Positions 17,866 to 25,858 of a stretch of 28,344 nucleotides of DNA are shown here, piece by piece; positions within the stretch are counted from its first letter, which is position 1; every line of letters begins with the position of its first letter. A program made the translations under genes and the position numbers. Source of the DNA: a virus; the IMG/VR virus record IMGVR_UViG_3300021185_000618, positions 1 to 28,344 of that record; one strand, given 5' to 3'. Under the pieces are notes generated by a model that was given only the letters and a program-made list of their open reading frames with translations, was not told where the DNA came from and did no database searches.

Positions 17866-18531
17866 CGGAAATACATTCTGAAATTCTTGAAAATCGTGTG
17901 GTGAACACTTATGCATTTTAATATCTAATTCTTGTTCGTGCATTGGGTAAATGGACATGATAGGTGTACCATACTTGAGTGTCACTGTGTATTCTTCAGC
18001 TTTAATAGGAAATACTAAAAACACATTTAAGGTATGTTGGTCATAAAAGTTTGTAATCCCAGGCACGAGTAGAATATTGTGCTTTCGCAAATCTTCACTA
18101 AAGTGTACCTCAGTAATCATGAACTCTGCTCTACGATTAGCTGTAACTGTCCAAGGACCGTGCAGTTTAAAAATTGTTCTATTTGGATATAACGTATCAC
18201 CAAATTGCTTTCGCTCGTGCATTGCCCCAGAAATAATGTCTGCCCCATAATGCGGTTCAATACATTCAACATCACCATCTGGTTTTACTTTAAAAATCGC
18301 ATCAGACCACAACTTAAGAGTAATAGGCTTACGAATATAATCAACTACACCAGGACAAGTCTTTAGTGTAGGTGTTGGTATTTTAGTACCAACCCTAGAC
18401 CTATACGTGTCATACGTGTTCTTTATTGATTTCCACCACGTTGGTGGTTTTGATCTTGGTTGAATTGGTTGAAGCTCTAGGATTGCCCCATGCTGTGTAT
18501 AAAAATCAAGTTTAAGTTTTTTCTTTATCAT
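17815..18531 (-). CDS. Phage protein of unknown function, 238 residues
   Basis: Last gene of the minus-strand operon. ATG at 18531 has AGGA about seven bases upstream and overlaps the radical SAM gene before it by 20 bases. Beta-rich, with no membrane segment. Features include PPTWWKSIKNTY near the N-terminus, KTCPGVVDYIRKPITLKLW, GPWTVTANRRAEFMITEVHF, and YGTPIMSIYPM near the end. I recall the pattern WWK / CPG..DY / W / G.P......P from hypothetical proteins of T4-like marine phages, but cannot tie it to a function. The basic C-terminus (TGKHARKK) is notable. It could be a structural protein or a substrate or partner of the neighbouring SPASM enzymes. Confidence 0.7.
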   Translation of the reverse strand: MIKKKLKLDFYTQHGAILELQPIQPRSKPPTWWKSIKNTYDTYRSRVGTKIPTPTLKTCPGVVDYIRKPITLKLWSDAIFKVKPDGDVECIEPHYGADIISGAMHERKQFGDTLYPNRTIFKLHGPWTVTANRRAEFMITEVHFSEDLRKHNILLVPGITNFYDQHTLNVFLVFPIKAEEYTVTLKYGTPIMSIYPMHEQELDIKMHKCSPHDFQEFQNVFPSTFIGRYHTGKHARKK

Positions 18532-19588
18532 AATTAAATCCTGTTATCAAATTCTGCCCTGTTTTTTCCATATAATTAAACCACATTCTCATGATGCAAT
18601 CAGGCAAGTCACGTTCTCTATTCTTCCAGTCCCATTGTGTGTAACATCTAAATCCACATTTGTTCCACCACTTACAAGACAAACAACCATTCTCATCCAT
18701 ATAGGCTTGCATCATACCTGCATTGTCTTTGCGTTCATATTTAGTGTTGAAGTCACGTTGATCGTATCTATCCCATCTACAGTTTGATGTAGAGTTATCA
18801 GGAAAGATTGTAACCTTATTAAGTGCCAAGCAATGCATGTGGTTGCTCTCGTTATATATCAAGTCTTTTATAGGATTGATGTCGGGGTAGTTGTGATATA
18901 CAAACTTCAAGAACTCTAGGTACTCACTGTCTGATGGTATCATATAATCAAAACCACGATCTGGTATATAATCATCAAAGTAAAACTCATCAAACTTCTC
19001 ATACAGATAGTGGAAGTATTCATCATCATCAGCCATAAACTTTTTAATTGACAAAGTAGTAGCAACCATATTAATTGATATGATATAATCAGCAAAGTAT
19101 TCTATGTTTTTTGCGTAAGGTCCTTTTGTGGGTCTTCCGTCAAAGTCATAAGAGCATATAATGTAGGACGGGATGTCTACAGCGTTTAGATCGTCTAATA
19201 GTTTTTCTACCCTATCTCTCTTGCTAAACTGAAAAGAAGTAACCCAAACAACTTTAATCTTTTGCTCGTGTTCATCGAATATTTTCTTAATTGCAACTAG
19301 AAAGTCATAATAAACTGGGTAAGCCCACTCTGATATACGATCTTGGAATAGTTCACCACCAACCATATTGATTTGGATAATGTCTACTCTGCCTTTCATT
19401 TTAATAACATGTTGTTCAACCAAATCAAGCTTGGAGAATATTTCTTCTCTCGACAAGCCTACAGTTGACTTCTTGTCGTGATGACAAAAAGAACAGTTAA
19501 GGTGACAGTTTTCAAACAACGTCAACTCAATCTCAGCGATGTCGGGTCGCTTAGTTTCTAATAACTGTTTTGTTATGTTAAAGTCCAA
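18512..19588 (-). CDS. Radical SAM/SPASM protein D (TTG start proposed)
   Basis: 358 residues if started at the TTG at 19588, which has AAGAGG nine bases upstream and overlaps the preceding gene by 11 bases. The ATG at 19645 would add 19 residues, overlap the preceding gene by 68 bases, and adds nothing that looks conserved. Radical SAM cysteines C28-C32-C35 (CHLNCSFC), the GGE motif at 77-79 (NMVGGELF) that contacts the SAM amino group, and a SPASM domain: CLALNKVTIFPD..C (usual Gly position is Asn) then CX2CX5CX3C at C302, C305, C311, C315 and a last Cys at 331. SPASM enzymes typically modify peptides or proteins. Unlike the plus-strand family it has GGE and two auxiliary cluster sites. Confidence 0.8.
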   Translation of the reverse strand: MDFNITKQLLETKRPDIAEIELTLFENCHLNCSFCHHDKKSTVGLSREEIFSKLDLVEQHVIKMKGRVDIIQINMVGGELFQDRISEWAYPVYYDFLVAIKKIFDEHEQKIKVVWVTSFQFSKRDRVEKLLDDLNAVDIPSYIICSYDFDGRPTKGPYAKNIEYFADYIISINMVATTLSIKKFMADDDEYFHYLYEKFDEFYFDDYIPDRGFDYMIPSDSEYLEFLKFVYHNYPDINPIKDLIYNESNHMHCLALNKVTIFPDNSTSNCRWDRYDQRDFNTKYERKDNAGMMQAYMDENGCLSCKWWNKCGFRCYTQWDWKNRERDLPDCIMRMWFNYMEKTGQNLITGFNYDKEKT

Positions 19589-20003
19589 ATAACATTTCCT
19601 CTTTGTAGTATTCGTAGATGTCAGGAACCATACCAAGCTTCTCATTGAAGTCTAGTTGGGCGAGTATTTCATCATAGGTTTCTTTGTCTTGCCAATATGG
19701 GACAAAGTGGGGGTCATTATTGAATAGCAATTCTGGATCATTGAGTGCATCAAAGAAGTCTTCCTTGAAGTCTCTGCTAAGCCAATGTGCATAACATATA
19801 GCAACCACGTAAGATTTAGCTGGGTAAATCCATTCGTCTACATACTCTCTGAAGTGCATTAACGCAAAATCAACCGTGAGGTCAGGTTGCCAATTAATCT
19901 CCACATCAGTCAGATCATCTTTGAATAAAGATGCTGTCAAATGATATGCGCTTTGTCTAGCTTTCCATTCTTTCATAATATTCCAACAATCCTTTATATC
20001 CAT
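19578..20003 (-). CDS. Small unknown protein between radical SAM genes
   Basis: 141 residues, acidic and rich in Trp, Tyr, Phe and Asp (VDEWIYPAKSYVVAICYAHWLSRDF, PYWQDKETYDEILAQLDF). No recognised domain and no long hydrophobic segment. ATG at 20003 overlaps the radical SAM gene before it by 47 bases; an in-frame ATG at 19976 would overlap by 20. Neither has a strong ribosome site. A small non-enzyme gene held between two radical SAM genes could be a leader-binding or docking partner. This is inference from position only. Confidence 0.6.
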   Translation of the reverse strand: MDIKDCWNIMKEWKARQSAYHLTASLFKDDLTDVEINWQPDLTVDFALMHFREYVDEWIYPAKSYVVAICYAHWLSRDFKEDFFDALNDPELLFNNDPHFVPYWQDKETYDEILAQLDFNEKLGMVPDIYEYYKEEMLFGL

Positions 20004-20871
20004 TACAACTATTAGTCAAATCTTTAACATATCGGTAATGTTCTGTTAAACAATTACCATAATATTTACACGTCTTACATATTTCGCTTAGATTGTTCTC
20101 AGGTTCTTCCCTAGCCCACTTCTTGTATTCATAATATGTTTTGTATTCTTTGAAGTATTCCTTATCATATTTATCGAACTCAAGCACACCATATTTACCA
20201 CTAGGGGTGATGTAGACGTGATCATTGCTGAACGCATCATATTCTTTGTCAATGCTTCGCCAGATGTTATCCATGTTTTGAAAATTAAAATTCTTTTCTG
20301 TTTTAGCTTCATCAAACCTAATAACAAAATCTTCAAAGTCTTTGTGCGTCACAGGATGGGCGTTTGCTTGGTTAATCGAGTAAGGTTTAATCTCAACTGA
20401 CTTTACATTAGCTACCATGTTAAGTGTAAAGATCATAAACTCAACATCCATCTCTAACACCTTGGGAGACGCAAGGATAAGCACAGACAAGTCCTTGTTG
20501 GCTTGCATCATGTTATTGAGTACGAACTGTTCTTTTTCTCTTGCGTGAAAGTCGTATGATACAGATAATGTCACATCTTCATCTCTAAAGAAATCAGGAA
20601 ACGCTGATAAGTTTGTATTGATGTTAATACTACCACCATAGTGTTTCCTAATCACCTCTTTAAGCGAATAGTAATACTCTGGTGTCAGTAGACCAATTTC
20701 ACCACCATACAGATCGACATGTCCAATAGGATCATCTATCTGCCCCAAGCTGTGATCAAGCCATAAAGGTGTTATCTTATGTCTATCATTTAATTGTGCT
20801 GTTGTCAAGTAGCAAAAGTCACAGGCAAAGTTGCAATAGTATGTCGGATTAATTGATAGATTCATCAACAT
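19957..20871 (-). CDS. Radical SAM protein C (short auxiliary-cluster type)
   Basis: 304 residues; ATG at 20871, alternative ATG at 20865. It overlaps the previous gene by 23 bases. Radical SAM cysteines C13-C17-C20 (CNFACDFC), GGEI at 55-58 (DLYGGEIGLL), and a short C-terminal set CX2CX5CX14C (ICKTC, GNC, NSC) able to hold one auxiliary cluster. It lacks the first half of a SPASM domain, so it is shorter than proteins A, B and D. Likely a peptide- or protein-modifying enzyme; substrate unknown. Confidence 0.8.
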   Translation of the reverse strand: MLMNLSINPTYYCNFACDFCYLTTAQLNDRHKITPLWLDHSLGQIDDPIGHVDLYGGEIGLLTPEYYYSLKEVIRKHYGGSININTNLSAFPDFFRDEDVTLSVSYDFHAREKEQFVLNNMMQANKDLSVLILASPKVLEMDVEFMIFTLNMVANVKSVEIKPYSINQANAHPVTHKDFEDFVIRFDEAKTEKNFNFQNMDNIWRSIDKEYDAFSNDHVYITPSGKYGVLEFDKYDKEYFKEYKTYYEYKKWAREEPENNLSEICKTCKYYGNCLTEHYRYVKDLTNSCNGYKGLLEYYERMES

Positions 20872-21886
20872 AAGGTGTCACCATATCTGGACTCATTCCA
20901 TTCGTAGCAAGTATTCTTGGAGCGAGTGATTTCATTTGTTTGCAATGTGCTTCAGTTGTCCCTTCACGTTTCATATCACGTACTGTCTTTTTACAGCCAT
21001 TACATATTTCAAACATAGGGCAAGTGTAGCAAGCCATTTTCATTGTCTGTATATGAGGATCATTTTGAAGAGGTGTCTGCATTTCACCATTCATTTCTTC
21101 TTCAAAATCAATAGGGTAATCCATATCATCAGCAAAAGAACCACACGAGTAGTAGTCACCCCCTGGGTTGAATGCACGAATACCACCATCGCAATGCCTA
21201 TTTTGAGGACAAGTAGTTGAAAAGCCTTGGAGACGTTTCATCATTTGTTTAGTGTTGAACTCATATTCAGCTAAACCACGATCATATATTTCAAGGTATG
21301 TTTCGTAAATCTTACTTAACTGATACGTGCTACCTTGTACGCCAGACGCCATAGCATAGTTTAACTTACACTCCACGTCCATCTCTTTGGCAAGCTCAAC
21401 GTTCTTGATAGCAAGATGTTCATTCTCTTCTGTAATAACCGCAATAAAGGGTGGACGTTCGCCAGTATGTTTTAACATAGCATCAGACACCATCCAAAAG
21501 TCTTTTTCTGTAAACTCTGAATAGTCACCTTTTAGTCTACCACCACCATACTGAAATGATGTTGCACAACCAAATCTTTCGTTCTTGAAGATGGGTAGCC
21601 ACTTCTCTGGGCGCATTAAGAAAGGCCATAGGTTAGATGTAAAGCTAATATATGCTGGGTAATCATGTTCATCAAGATGGTCTATCAGTTCTTGGTAATA
21701 CTCTGGCTTGACCATAAGTGGGTCACCACCATTAACAATGATTGTGTTAGTATCAGGATACCTTTTCAAGAAACGATAGATATATTCCAAGTCCAACAGC
21801 CCAACTTCATTGGGGTCGATGTCAGTCGAAGAACAAAACGTACATTTAAAGTTACAAGCCTCGGTTGGCTTAATAATCAAATCCAT
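20849..21886 (-). CDS. Radical SAM/SPASM protein B
   Basis: 345 residues. ATG at 21886 preceded by GGGAGACAAAGG and overlapping the previous gene by 10 bases. Radical SAM cysteines C11-C15-C18 (CNFKCTFC), GGDP at 53-56 in place of GGEP, and a complete SPASM signature: C232 X10 G243 X4 C248, then C286, C289, C295, C298 and C315 (CX2CX5CX2C, one residue shorter than the usual CX3C). Enzymes with this layout include sulfatase-maturing and RiPP-maturing proteins, which act on peptides or proteins. A second enzyme directly before it has the same layout, so stepwise or heteromeric action is possible. Confidence 0.83.
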   Translation of the reverse strand: MDLIIKPTEACNFKCTFCSSTDIDPNEVGLLDLEYIYRFLKRYPDTNTIIVNGGDPLMVKPEYYQELIDHLDEHDYPAYISFTSNLWPFLMRPEKWLPIFKNERFGCATSFQYGGGRLKGDYSEFTEKDFWMVSDAMLKHTGERPPFIAVITEENEHLAIKNVELAKEMDVECKLNYAMASGVQGSTYQLSKIYETYLEIYDRGLAEYEFNTKQMMKRLQGFSTTCPQNRHCDGGIRAFNPGGDYYSCGSFADDMDYPIDFEEEMNGEMQTPLQNDPHIQTMKMACYTCPMFEICNGCKKTVRDMKREGTTEAHCKQMKSLAPRILATNGMSPDMVTPYVDESIN

Positions 21887-22905
21887 CCTTTGTCTCCCGC
21901 TAATTTCAACATCAATGTTTTAGGCGCTGGGCATACGTCTTCCATCCATTGTAACTGATGACAATCAGAATGGCAATAGATAAACACAGGACAGTCGTAA
22001 CAACGTGGGTCACGCTCATGTGTCTCACAAGCAATCACTTCCATGCGTTTAGGGCTTTCTCTTACTGTCTTTGCTGGCATACTGATGTCACCATACCATT
22101 GTGTTGGGGCAGTATTAGGGCAACCTGCTACCGTACCATCGGCATTGATAGTGTGTATCTTTTGTTCACAATCCCTACAGAACGTACCATTAAAGAATTG
22201 ACCTTTACTAAACTTATCATAAACTGAATTGAGAAAGTTATTATGTATAGGGTGATCTTTAGTCGTCTCATGCATCTTCATCCAAAAAGCATCAAGCTCA
22301 GAGTTATGTGGAAAAATATCTGTATTAATTGTTGCATTGCCATCGTGGGTCAATCGTTCATAGTTAATAGAACCCACTCCAAGTGAATGCATATAATCAG
22401 CAATCTCAAGGGGTTCCATTGCAACAACATCTTTAGATACGGAAATAAAACATTGGATGTTACAACCTTCAGAAACCAAACGCTTTACATTGTCTTCCCA
22501 AAGCTGTCTTTGCTTTTCGTTTGCAAAACGAATGTTGGGGTCCCATGATGTACCGATAGAACCAGAGTCTAATACTTTAAGAAACTCAACACGTTCGTCA
22601 GTCAGTTTATATGTAAGATTTGTTGTGATACCATGTGTACATTTATCGCCCCAATGATCTTTCGTAACGTTATAGAAATGCCACAAGTCTTTCATTGGCG
22701 CAAGCAGAGGCTCACCACCATGGTACTCAAAGTGTATATGATTTGACCCATCGTCTAATTCGTTACACCACTTCGCTGTCTTATCCGCATCAAAGTAAAT
22801 CTTACGTCCGTTAATACCAGAAGTAAAACAATGGGCGCAGTTCAGATTACAAGTTTCGGTAGTCTTAACGTATACGATTAAGTGTTTCTGTGTCGTGAAT
22901 GCCAT
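21877..22905 (-). CDS. Radical SAM/SPASM protein A
   Basis: 342 residues. Radical SAM cysteines C19-C23-C26 (CNLNCAHC), GGEP at 63-66 (EYHGGEPLLA), and a textbook SPASM domain: C246 X10 G257 X4 C262, then C302, C305, C311, C315 (CX2CX5CX3C) and C325. It most resembles the anaerobic sulfatase-maturase and peptide-maturase group. The ATG at 22905 overlaps the cupin gene by 41 bases, more than its neighbours, and I find no strong ribosome site; no later start would keep the N-terminal strand. First radical SAM gene of the minus operon. Target unknown. Confidence 0.84.
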   Translation of the reverse strand: MAFTTQKHLIVYVKTTETCNLNCAHCFTSGINGRKIYFDADKTAKWCNELDDGSNHIHFEYHGGEPLLAPMKDLWHFYNVTKDHWGDKCTHGITTNLTYKLTDERVEFLKVLDSGSIGTSWDPNIRFANEKQRQLWEDNVKRLVSEGCNIQCFISVSKDVVAMEPLEIADYMHSLGVGSINYERLTHDGNATINTDIFPHNSELDAFWMKMHETTKDHPIHNNFLNSVYDKFSKGQFFNGTFCRDCEQKIHTINADGTVAGCPNTAPTQWYGDISMPAKTVRESPKRMEVIACETHERDPRCYDCPVFIYCHSDCHQLQWMEDVCPAPKTLMLKLAGDKGWI

Positions 22906-23317
22906 GTGATAACATCAATGCCTTTTCATAATTTAACGCTCTATGCGGTGTTCCAGATGGTATTAAAACCGTATCGCCCTTTTTTAATACAACCTCTTTG
23001 CCTTCAACTTCCATAATCTTCGTACCAGCAAGACATTCGATAAGAACATCTACAGGGTCTGTGTGGACATCAAATGATGCACCATTCTTTTGATTGTAAA
23101 AGGCATGAACGGTTCCTTTTACAAACAGTAAAGTTTCTATTTGCTCTACTTTAATCGTTCTACTCTCAGACAACAATCTAGCTACAGTCCCAACATATGA
23201 GATGAAGTCAGTTTGTTCTATGTAGTGTTGATTACCATCTTCGTCTATATAAGAAACATCATGGTTATCAAAACACTCTTCTGTTAGCAGAAAGTTTTCA
23301 AAGTCGATAAATGTCAT
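22865..23317 (-). CDS. Cupin-fold protein
   Basis: 150 residues; first gene of the minus-strand operon, with AGG six bases before the ATG at 23317 and a late promoter about 25 bases upstream. Residues 80-130 form a single cupin domain. Motif 2 fits the classic form G114-X5-P120-X-G122-X2-H125-X3-N129. Motif 1 is a variant, H85-T-D87 with E94. H85, D87 or E94, and H125 could bind Fe or another metal. The N-terminal half has no recognised domain. Such proteins may be dioxygenases, isomerases or simple binders. Its place ahead of four radical SAM genes and back-to-back with a 2OG oxygenase suggests a modification role, not proven. Confidence 0.72.
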   Translation of the reverse strand: MTFIDFENFLLTEECFDNHDVSYIDEDGNQHYIEQTDFISYVGTVARLLSESRTIKVEQIETLLFVKGTVHAFYNQKNGASFDVHTDPVDVLIECLAGTKIMEVEGKEVVLKKGDTVLIPSGTPHRALNYEKALMLSHGIHDTETLNRIR

Positions 23318-23341
23318 AGCTACCTGTTCATATTGTATTGT

Positions 23342-23349
23342 TATTTATA
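23342..23349 (-). promoter_or_regulatory. Late promoter of the minus-strand operon
   Basis: Exact TATAAATA on the minus strand, about 25 bases before the ATG at 23317. It points toward the cupin and radical SAM/SPASM genes. It lies back-to-back with the plus-strand late box at 23389-23396. Confidence 0.78.
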
Positions 23350-23375
23350 CTACCATATTTAGTCCAAAATGTCAA
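23347..23375 (-). promoter_or_regulatory. Sigma70-like promoter overlapping the late promoter
   Basis: On the minus strand a perfect TTGACA (23375-23370) is followed after 17 bases by TAGTAT (23352-23347), four of six matches to TATAAT. It overlaps the late box, so the operon may be read by host polymerase before late gene expression. The -10 match is imperfect. Confidence 0.45.
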
Positions 23376-23388
23376 CTCAAAGATTTGT

Positions 23389-23396
23389 TATAAATA
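23389..23396 (+). promoter_or_regulatory. Late promoter of the 2OG oxygenase gene
   Basis: Exact TATAAATA. Transcription should begin near 23402, after the ATG at 23397, which rules that ATG out and supports the start at 23424. Confidence 0.8.
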
Positions 23397-23423
23397 ATGT
23401 CATATATCATGAAGGAGACTGTT

Positions 23424-23984
23424 ATGGATTTTAATCCGCATTGGCCTACTACCATTGGTTCTGGAAAATTTGACGTTGAAGGGCTTGTTGAACACATATT
23501 CACTACCTACAACTTAAATGATTTAACAGGAGAGGTAGATGGCGGTAATATATTTAAAGATAACTCTGATGTAATGAATAAGTTCAAAGCATTAGTACAC
23601 GATAAGTTTAATGATTACCTAAAGCACTCTATTAATAAAAGTATTGAAGATTTCAAAAGTCATGAAATGAAAGCATGGATTACAGGTCATAGCAAAGACT
23701 ATAACATGACTATACATAATCATTCTGGCGCACACTTATCTGGTGTATTTTACATATTAGCAGAAGATCAAAATAGTGGTGGTGACATAGTATTTTCTGA
23801 CCCAAGAAGCAATGCTAATAGGGGATATGATGATTGGTTTAATCCTTTGTTTGATAGACATGCAATTACCCCAAGAACGGGAGATTTTATGATTTTTCCC
23901 AGTTTCACATACCATCATGTCAACCCCTATTACTCTAGTCTGAGAATATGTGTTCCTGTAGATTTGTATCTGTACAGGGGCTAA
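23424..23984 (+). CDS. 2OG-Fe(II) oxygenase family protein
   Basis: 186 residues. The ATG at 23424 has AAGGAG six bases upstream; the earlier ATGs at 23397 and 23409 lie at the transcription start or before this site. Residues about 84-180 match the small prolyl-hydroxylase-like 2OG-Fe(II) oxygenases: IHNHSGAHLSGVFYI with candidate iron ligand H98 or H100, SDPR with D126, FPSFTYHHVNPY with H164 or H165, and R174 (LRICVPVD) to hold 2-oxoglutarate. These enzymes hydroxylate proteins or small molecules. Related genes are common in marine T4-like phages, often beside structural genes. A virion protein target is plausible but not shown. It is transcribed divergently from the cupin/radical SAM operon. 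Confidence 0.82.
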   Translation: MDFNPHWPTTIGSGKFDVEGLVEHIFTTYNLNDLTGEVDGGNIFKDNSDVMNKFKALVHDKFNDYLKHSINKSIEDFKSHEMKAWITGHSKDYNMTIHNHSGAHLSGVFYILAEDQNSGGDIVFSDPRSNANRGYDDWFNPLFDRHAITPRTGDFMIFPSFTYHHVNPYYSSLRICVPVDLYLYRG

Positions 23985-23987
23985 ACG

Positions 23988-23995
23988 TATAAATA
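23988..23995 (+). promoter_or_regulatory. Late promoter before small paralogous structural genes
   Basis: Exact TATAAATA in the 74-base gap after the oxygenase gene, about 58 bases of leader before the ATG at 24059. Confidence 0.8.
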
Positions 23996-24058
23996 GAGTA
24001 AGAACGCAATAAAAAACGTGTTAATACACAAAACATAGTAAAACTAGGAGAAGAAGAA

Positions 24059-24442
24059 ATGGCTTTTACATATACATACACAGTCCGTAACCTAAAGGTT
24101 AAGGATGAGGTAAACTCTGAAGGTGCGACACTGACTAACGCAGTAGTTCAGACATATTGGGACATTACTGGTACAGACGAAGATGGCAACTCTGGTCAAT
24201 TCACAGGTGCTACACCATTTTCAGCGGCTACTGTTCCTGCTGGATCATTCACTGCATTTGAAGATTTGGATGAGGCTACAGTAATCGGTTGGATTACAAA
24301 TGTAATCAATTCAGACCCACAATACAAAGCTCACATCGATACGCAAATTCAAAAAGAAATTGATAGAGAAGTGGCAACTGAAGTTGCTGGAGAAGCATTG
24401 CCTTGGGGTGAAGCAACACCAGCACCATCTGACGATATTTAA
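24059..24442 (+). CDS. Small conserved phage protein (DUF7936-like), copy 1
   Basis: 127 residues with AGGAG before the ATG. The pattern is YTYTVRNLKV, a polar turn, then NAVVQTYWDITGTDEDGNSG, a short threonine-rich segment, then FxxFEDLDEATVIGWI and a charged end. I recall this layout from small proteins common in T4-like marine phages, placed in a DUF7936-type family. Late promoter and neighbours suggest a virion or assembly role. The tail after residue 100 (EVAGEALPWGEATPAPSDD) is extended, with LPW, compared with copy 2. Function unknown. Confidence 0.78.
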   Translation: MAFTYTYTVRNLKVKDEVNSEGATLTNAVVQTYWDITGTDEDGNSGQFTGATPFSAATVPAGSFTAFEDLDEATVIGWITNVINSDPQYKAHIDTQIQKEIDREVATEVAGEALPWGEATPAPSDDI

Positions 24443-24457
24443 TAGAAAGAAACAATT

Positions 24458-24787
24458 ATGAACTACACATGGGAAATACTAAAGCTTGGAACCCTTGACC
24501 AGACAAATAGTGATGGTGATGTGTTAGCCGATGCAATCATTTCTATTAAATGGAAAAAGATTGCAACCAACGATGCTAATAAAAAAGCAAGTTTTGTTGG
24601 TAAAACCACACTCGACGTGACTGATACTTCATTGGCTGACTACGTTGATTTGGATGATGTGACAAAAGAAAATGTCATTGAATGGATCGAAGGAACGATG
24701 TCTGAATCTGAGATAAATAATATTAACAACATTTTATCTAAGAAGCTACAAATTGAAACGATGACTACGTTTAAGCCTGATTGGTAA
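24458..24787 (+). CDS. Small conserved phage protein (DUF7936-like), copy 2
   Basis: 109 residues, 15 bases after copy 1, with AGAAAG ahead of the ATG. It shares the layout YTWEILKL, NSDGDVLADAIISIKWKKIAT, DYVDLDDVTKENVIEWIEG with copy 1 (WxIT, F-x-DLDEATVIGWI), so the two are diverged tandem paralogues. The end is TTFKPDW instead of the LPW segment. Role unknown, probably virion-linked. Confidence 0.76.
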   Translation: MNYTWEILKLGTLDQTNSDGDVLADAIISIKWKKIATNDANKKASFVGKTTLDVTDTSLADYVDLDDVTKENVIEWIEGTMSESEINNINNILSKKLQIETMTTFKPDW

Positions 24788-24820
24788 AAACCACAGTCTA
24801 CTTTATATAATGGAGAAATC

Positions 24821-25858
24821 ATGCACGACTTGCACATGGGCGGTTTGGCAACATACGCTTTAAAAAGAGGGGGTTCATTACACCCTATTTGTATACCTAC
24901 TGAAGTTTTAGGTAACGAAACTGGGATCATGAACCCCTCTATATTCTCTCACAAAGGAAAAATCCTTGTCAATGTGAGACACGTAAATTACTATCTATAT
25001 CACAGCGAAGGTAAAAAGTTTCCTCACCAGTGGGGTCCTTTGGTGTATATTCATCCCGAAAATGACGTAACACTCACAACGCACAATGTAATGTGTGAGT
25101 TGGACAACAACATGAATCTTGTGAATGCCCAACGTGTTAAGATGGCGTTAGATACAGGCAAGCCAACATGGAACTTTATTGGTCTTGAGGATGCACGACT
25201 ATTCAGTTGGGACGATAGATTGTTCCTATGTGGAGTACGCAGAGACTGTTTTGATGATAAAGGTCGGGGTCGCATGGAGATGTGCGAGATCGAATTCCTT
25301 AATGGTGAATGGACGGAAGTTTCACGTAATTCTATTCCAACACCAGGCGACGATAGTTCTTATTGTGAAAAGAACTGGATGCCAGTTAATGACATGCCTT
25401 GGCACTTTGTCAAGTGGACTAATCCTACTCAGATTGTCAAATTTGATATTGAAAACGGCACAACTGAGGATGCAATCTATGACGCAGAAAAGAAGGTCGA
25501 AGCTAATAAAGACTACAGAGGTGGCTCACAAGTAGTACGTATTAATGACAATCAGCGCATGGCTTTTGTTCATGAAACAAATTTGTTGCGTGATCCGTTT
25601 GGCAGAAAAGATGGCAACTATGCACACCGTGTAATTATATGGGATAACGATTGGAACATTGTTCACAGGAGTAGGGAGTTTCACTTCATGGGAACTTACT
25701 ACGATCATGTGAAGGGGCAAGACTACAACATTGAATTTGTTACTGGGGTTGCGACGCTAGGTAATGACATCTTGATATCTTTTGGATGGCAAGACAACGC
25801 TTCTTATGTATTGCGTATGTCGCAACAAGTATTTTCGCAATTTCTGATGGCTGAATAG
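24821..25858 (+). CDS. GH130-like beta-propeller protein (putative sugar-active)
   Basis: 345 residues, GGAG seven bases or so before the ATG. Blades of a five-bladed propeller can be followed: MNPSIFSHKGKILVNVR, NFIGLEDARLF (GLEDARLF at 121-128, matching the ED-x-R-L motif of the family), EKNWMP at 183-188, RGGSQV at 233-238, FVHET near 249-253, EFVTG and ILISFGWQDN near the end. GH130 proteins are mannoside phosphorylases and hydrolases; similar propeller proteins occur next to glycosyltransferases in phages and bacteria. With the methyltransferase and nucleotidyltransferase that follow, a role in making or attaching a sugar on phage particles is likely. Exact reaction unknown. Confidence 0.68.
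   Translation: MHDLHMGGLATYALKRGGSLHPICIPTEVLGNETGIMNPSIFSHKGKILVNVRHVNYYLYHSEGKKFPHQWGPLVYIHPENDVTLTTHNVMCELDNNMNLVNAQRVKMALDTGKPTWNFIGLEDARLFSWDDRLFLCGVRRDCFDDKGRGRMEMCEIEFLNGEWTEVSRNSIPTPGDDSSYCEKNWMPVNDMPWHFVKWTNPTQIVKFDIENGTTEDAIYDAEKKVEANKDYRGGSQVVRINDNQRMAFVHETNLLRDPFGRKDGNYAHRVIIWDNDWNIVHRSREFHFMGTYYDHVKGQDYNIEFVTGVATLGNDILISFGWQDNASYVLRMSQQVFSQFLMAE

Noticed and set aside
19048-19094. Plus-strand sigma70 promoter from a TTGACA near 19048
   Set aside because: The nearest TATAAT-like box is too far downstream and the site is inside a minus-strand coding sequence with no plus-strand gene after it.
23397-23423. Earlier ATGs at 23397 and 23409 for the 2OG oxygenase
   Set aside because: They lie before or next to the expected transcript start and lack a ribosome site; the ATG at 23424 has AAGGAG at good spacing.
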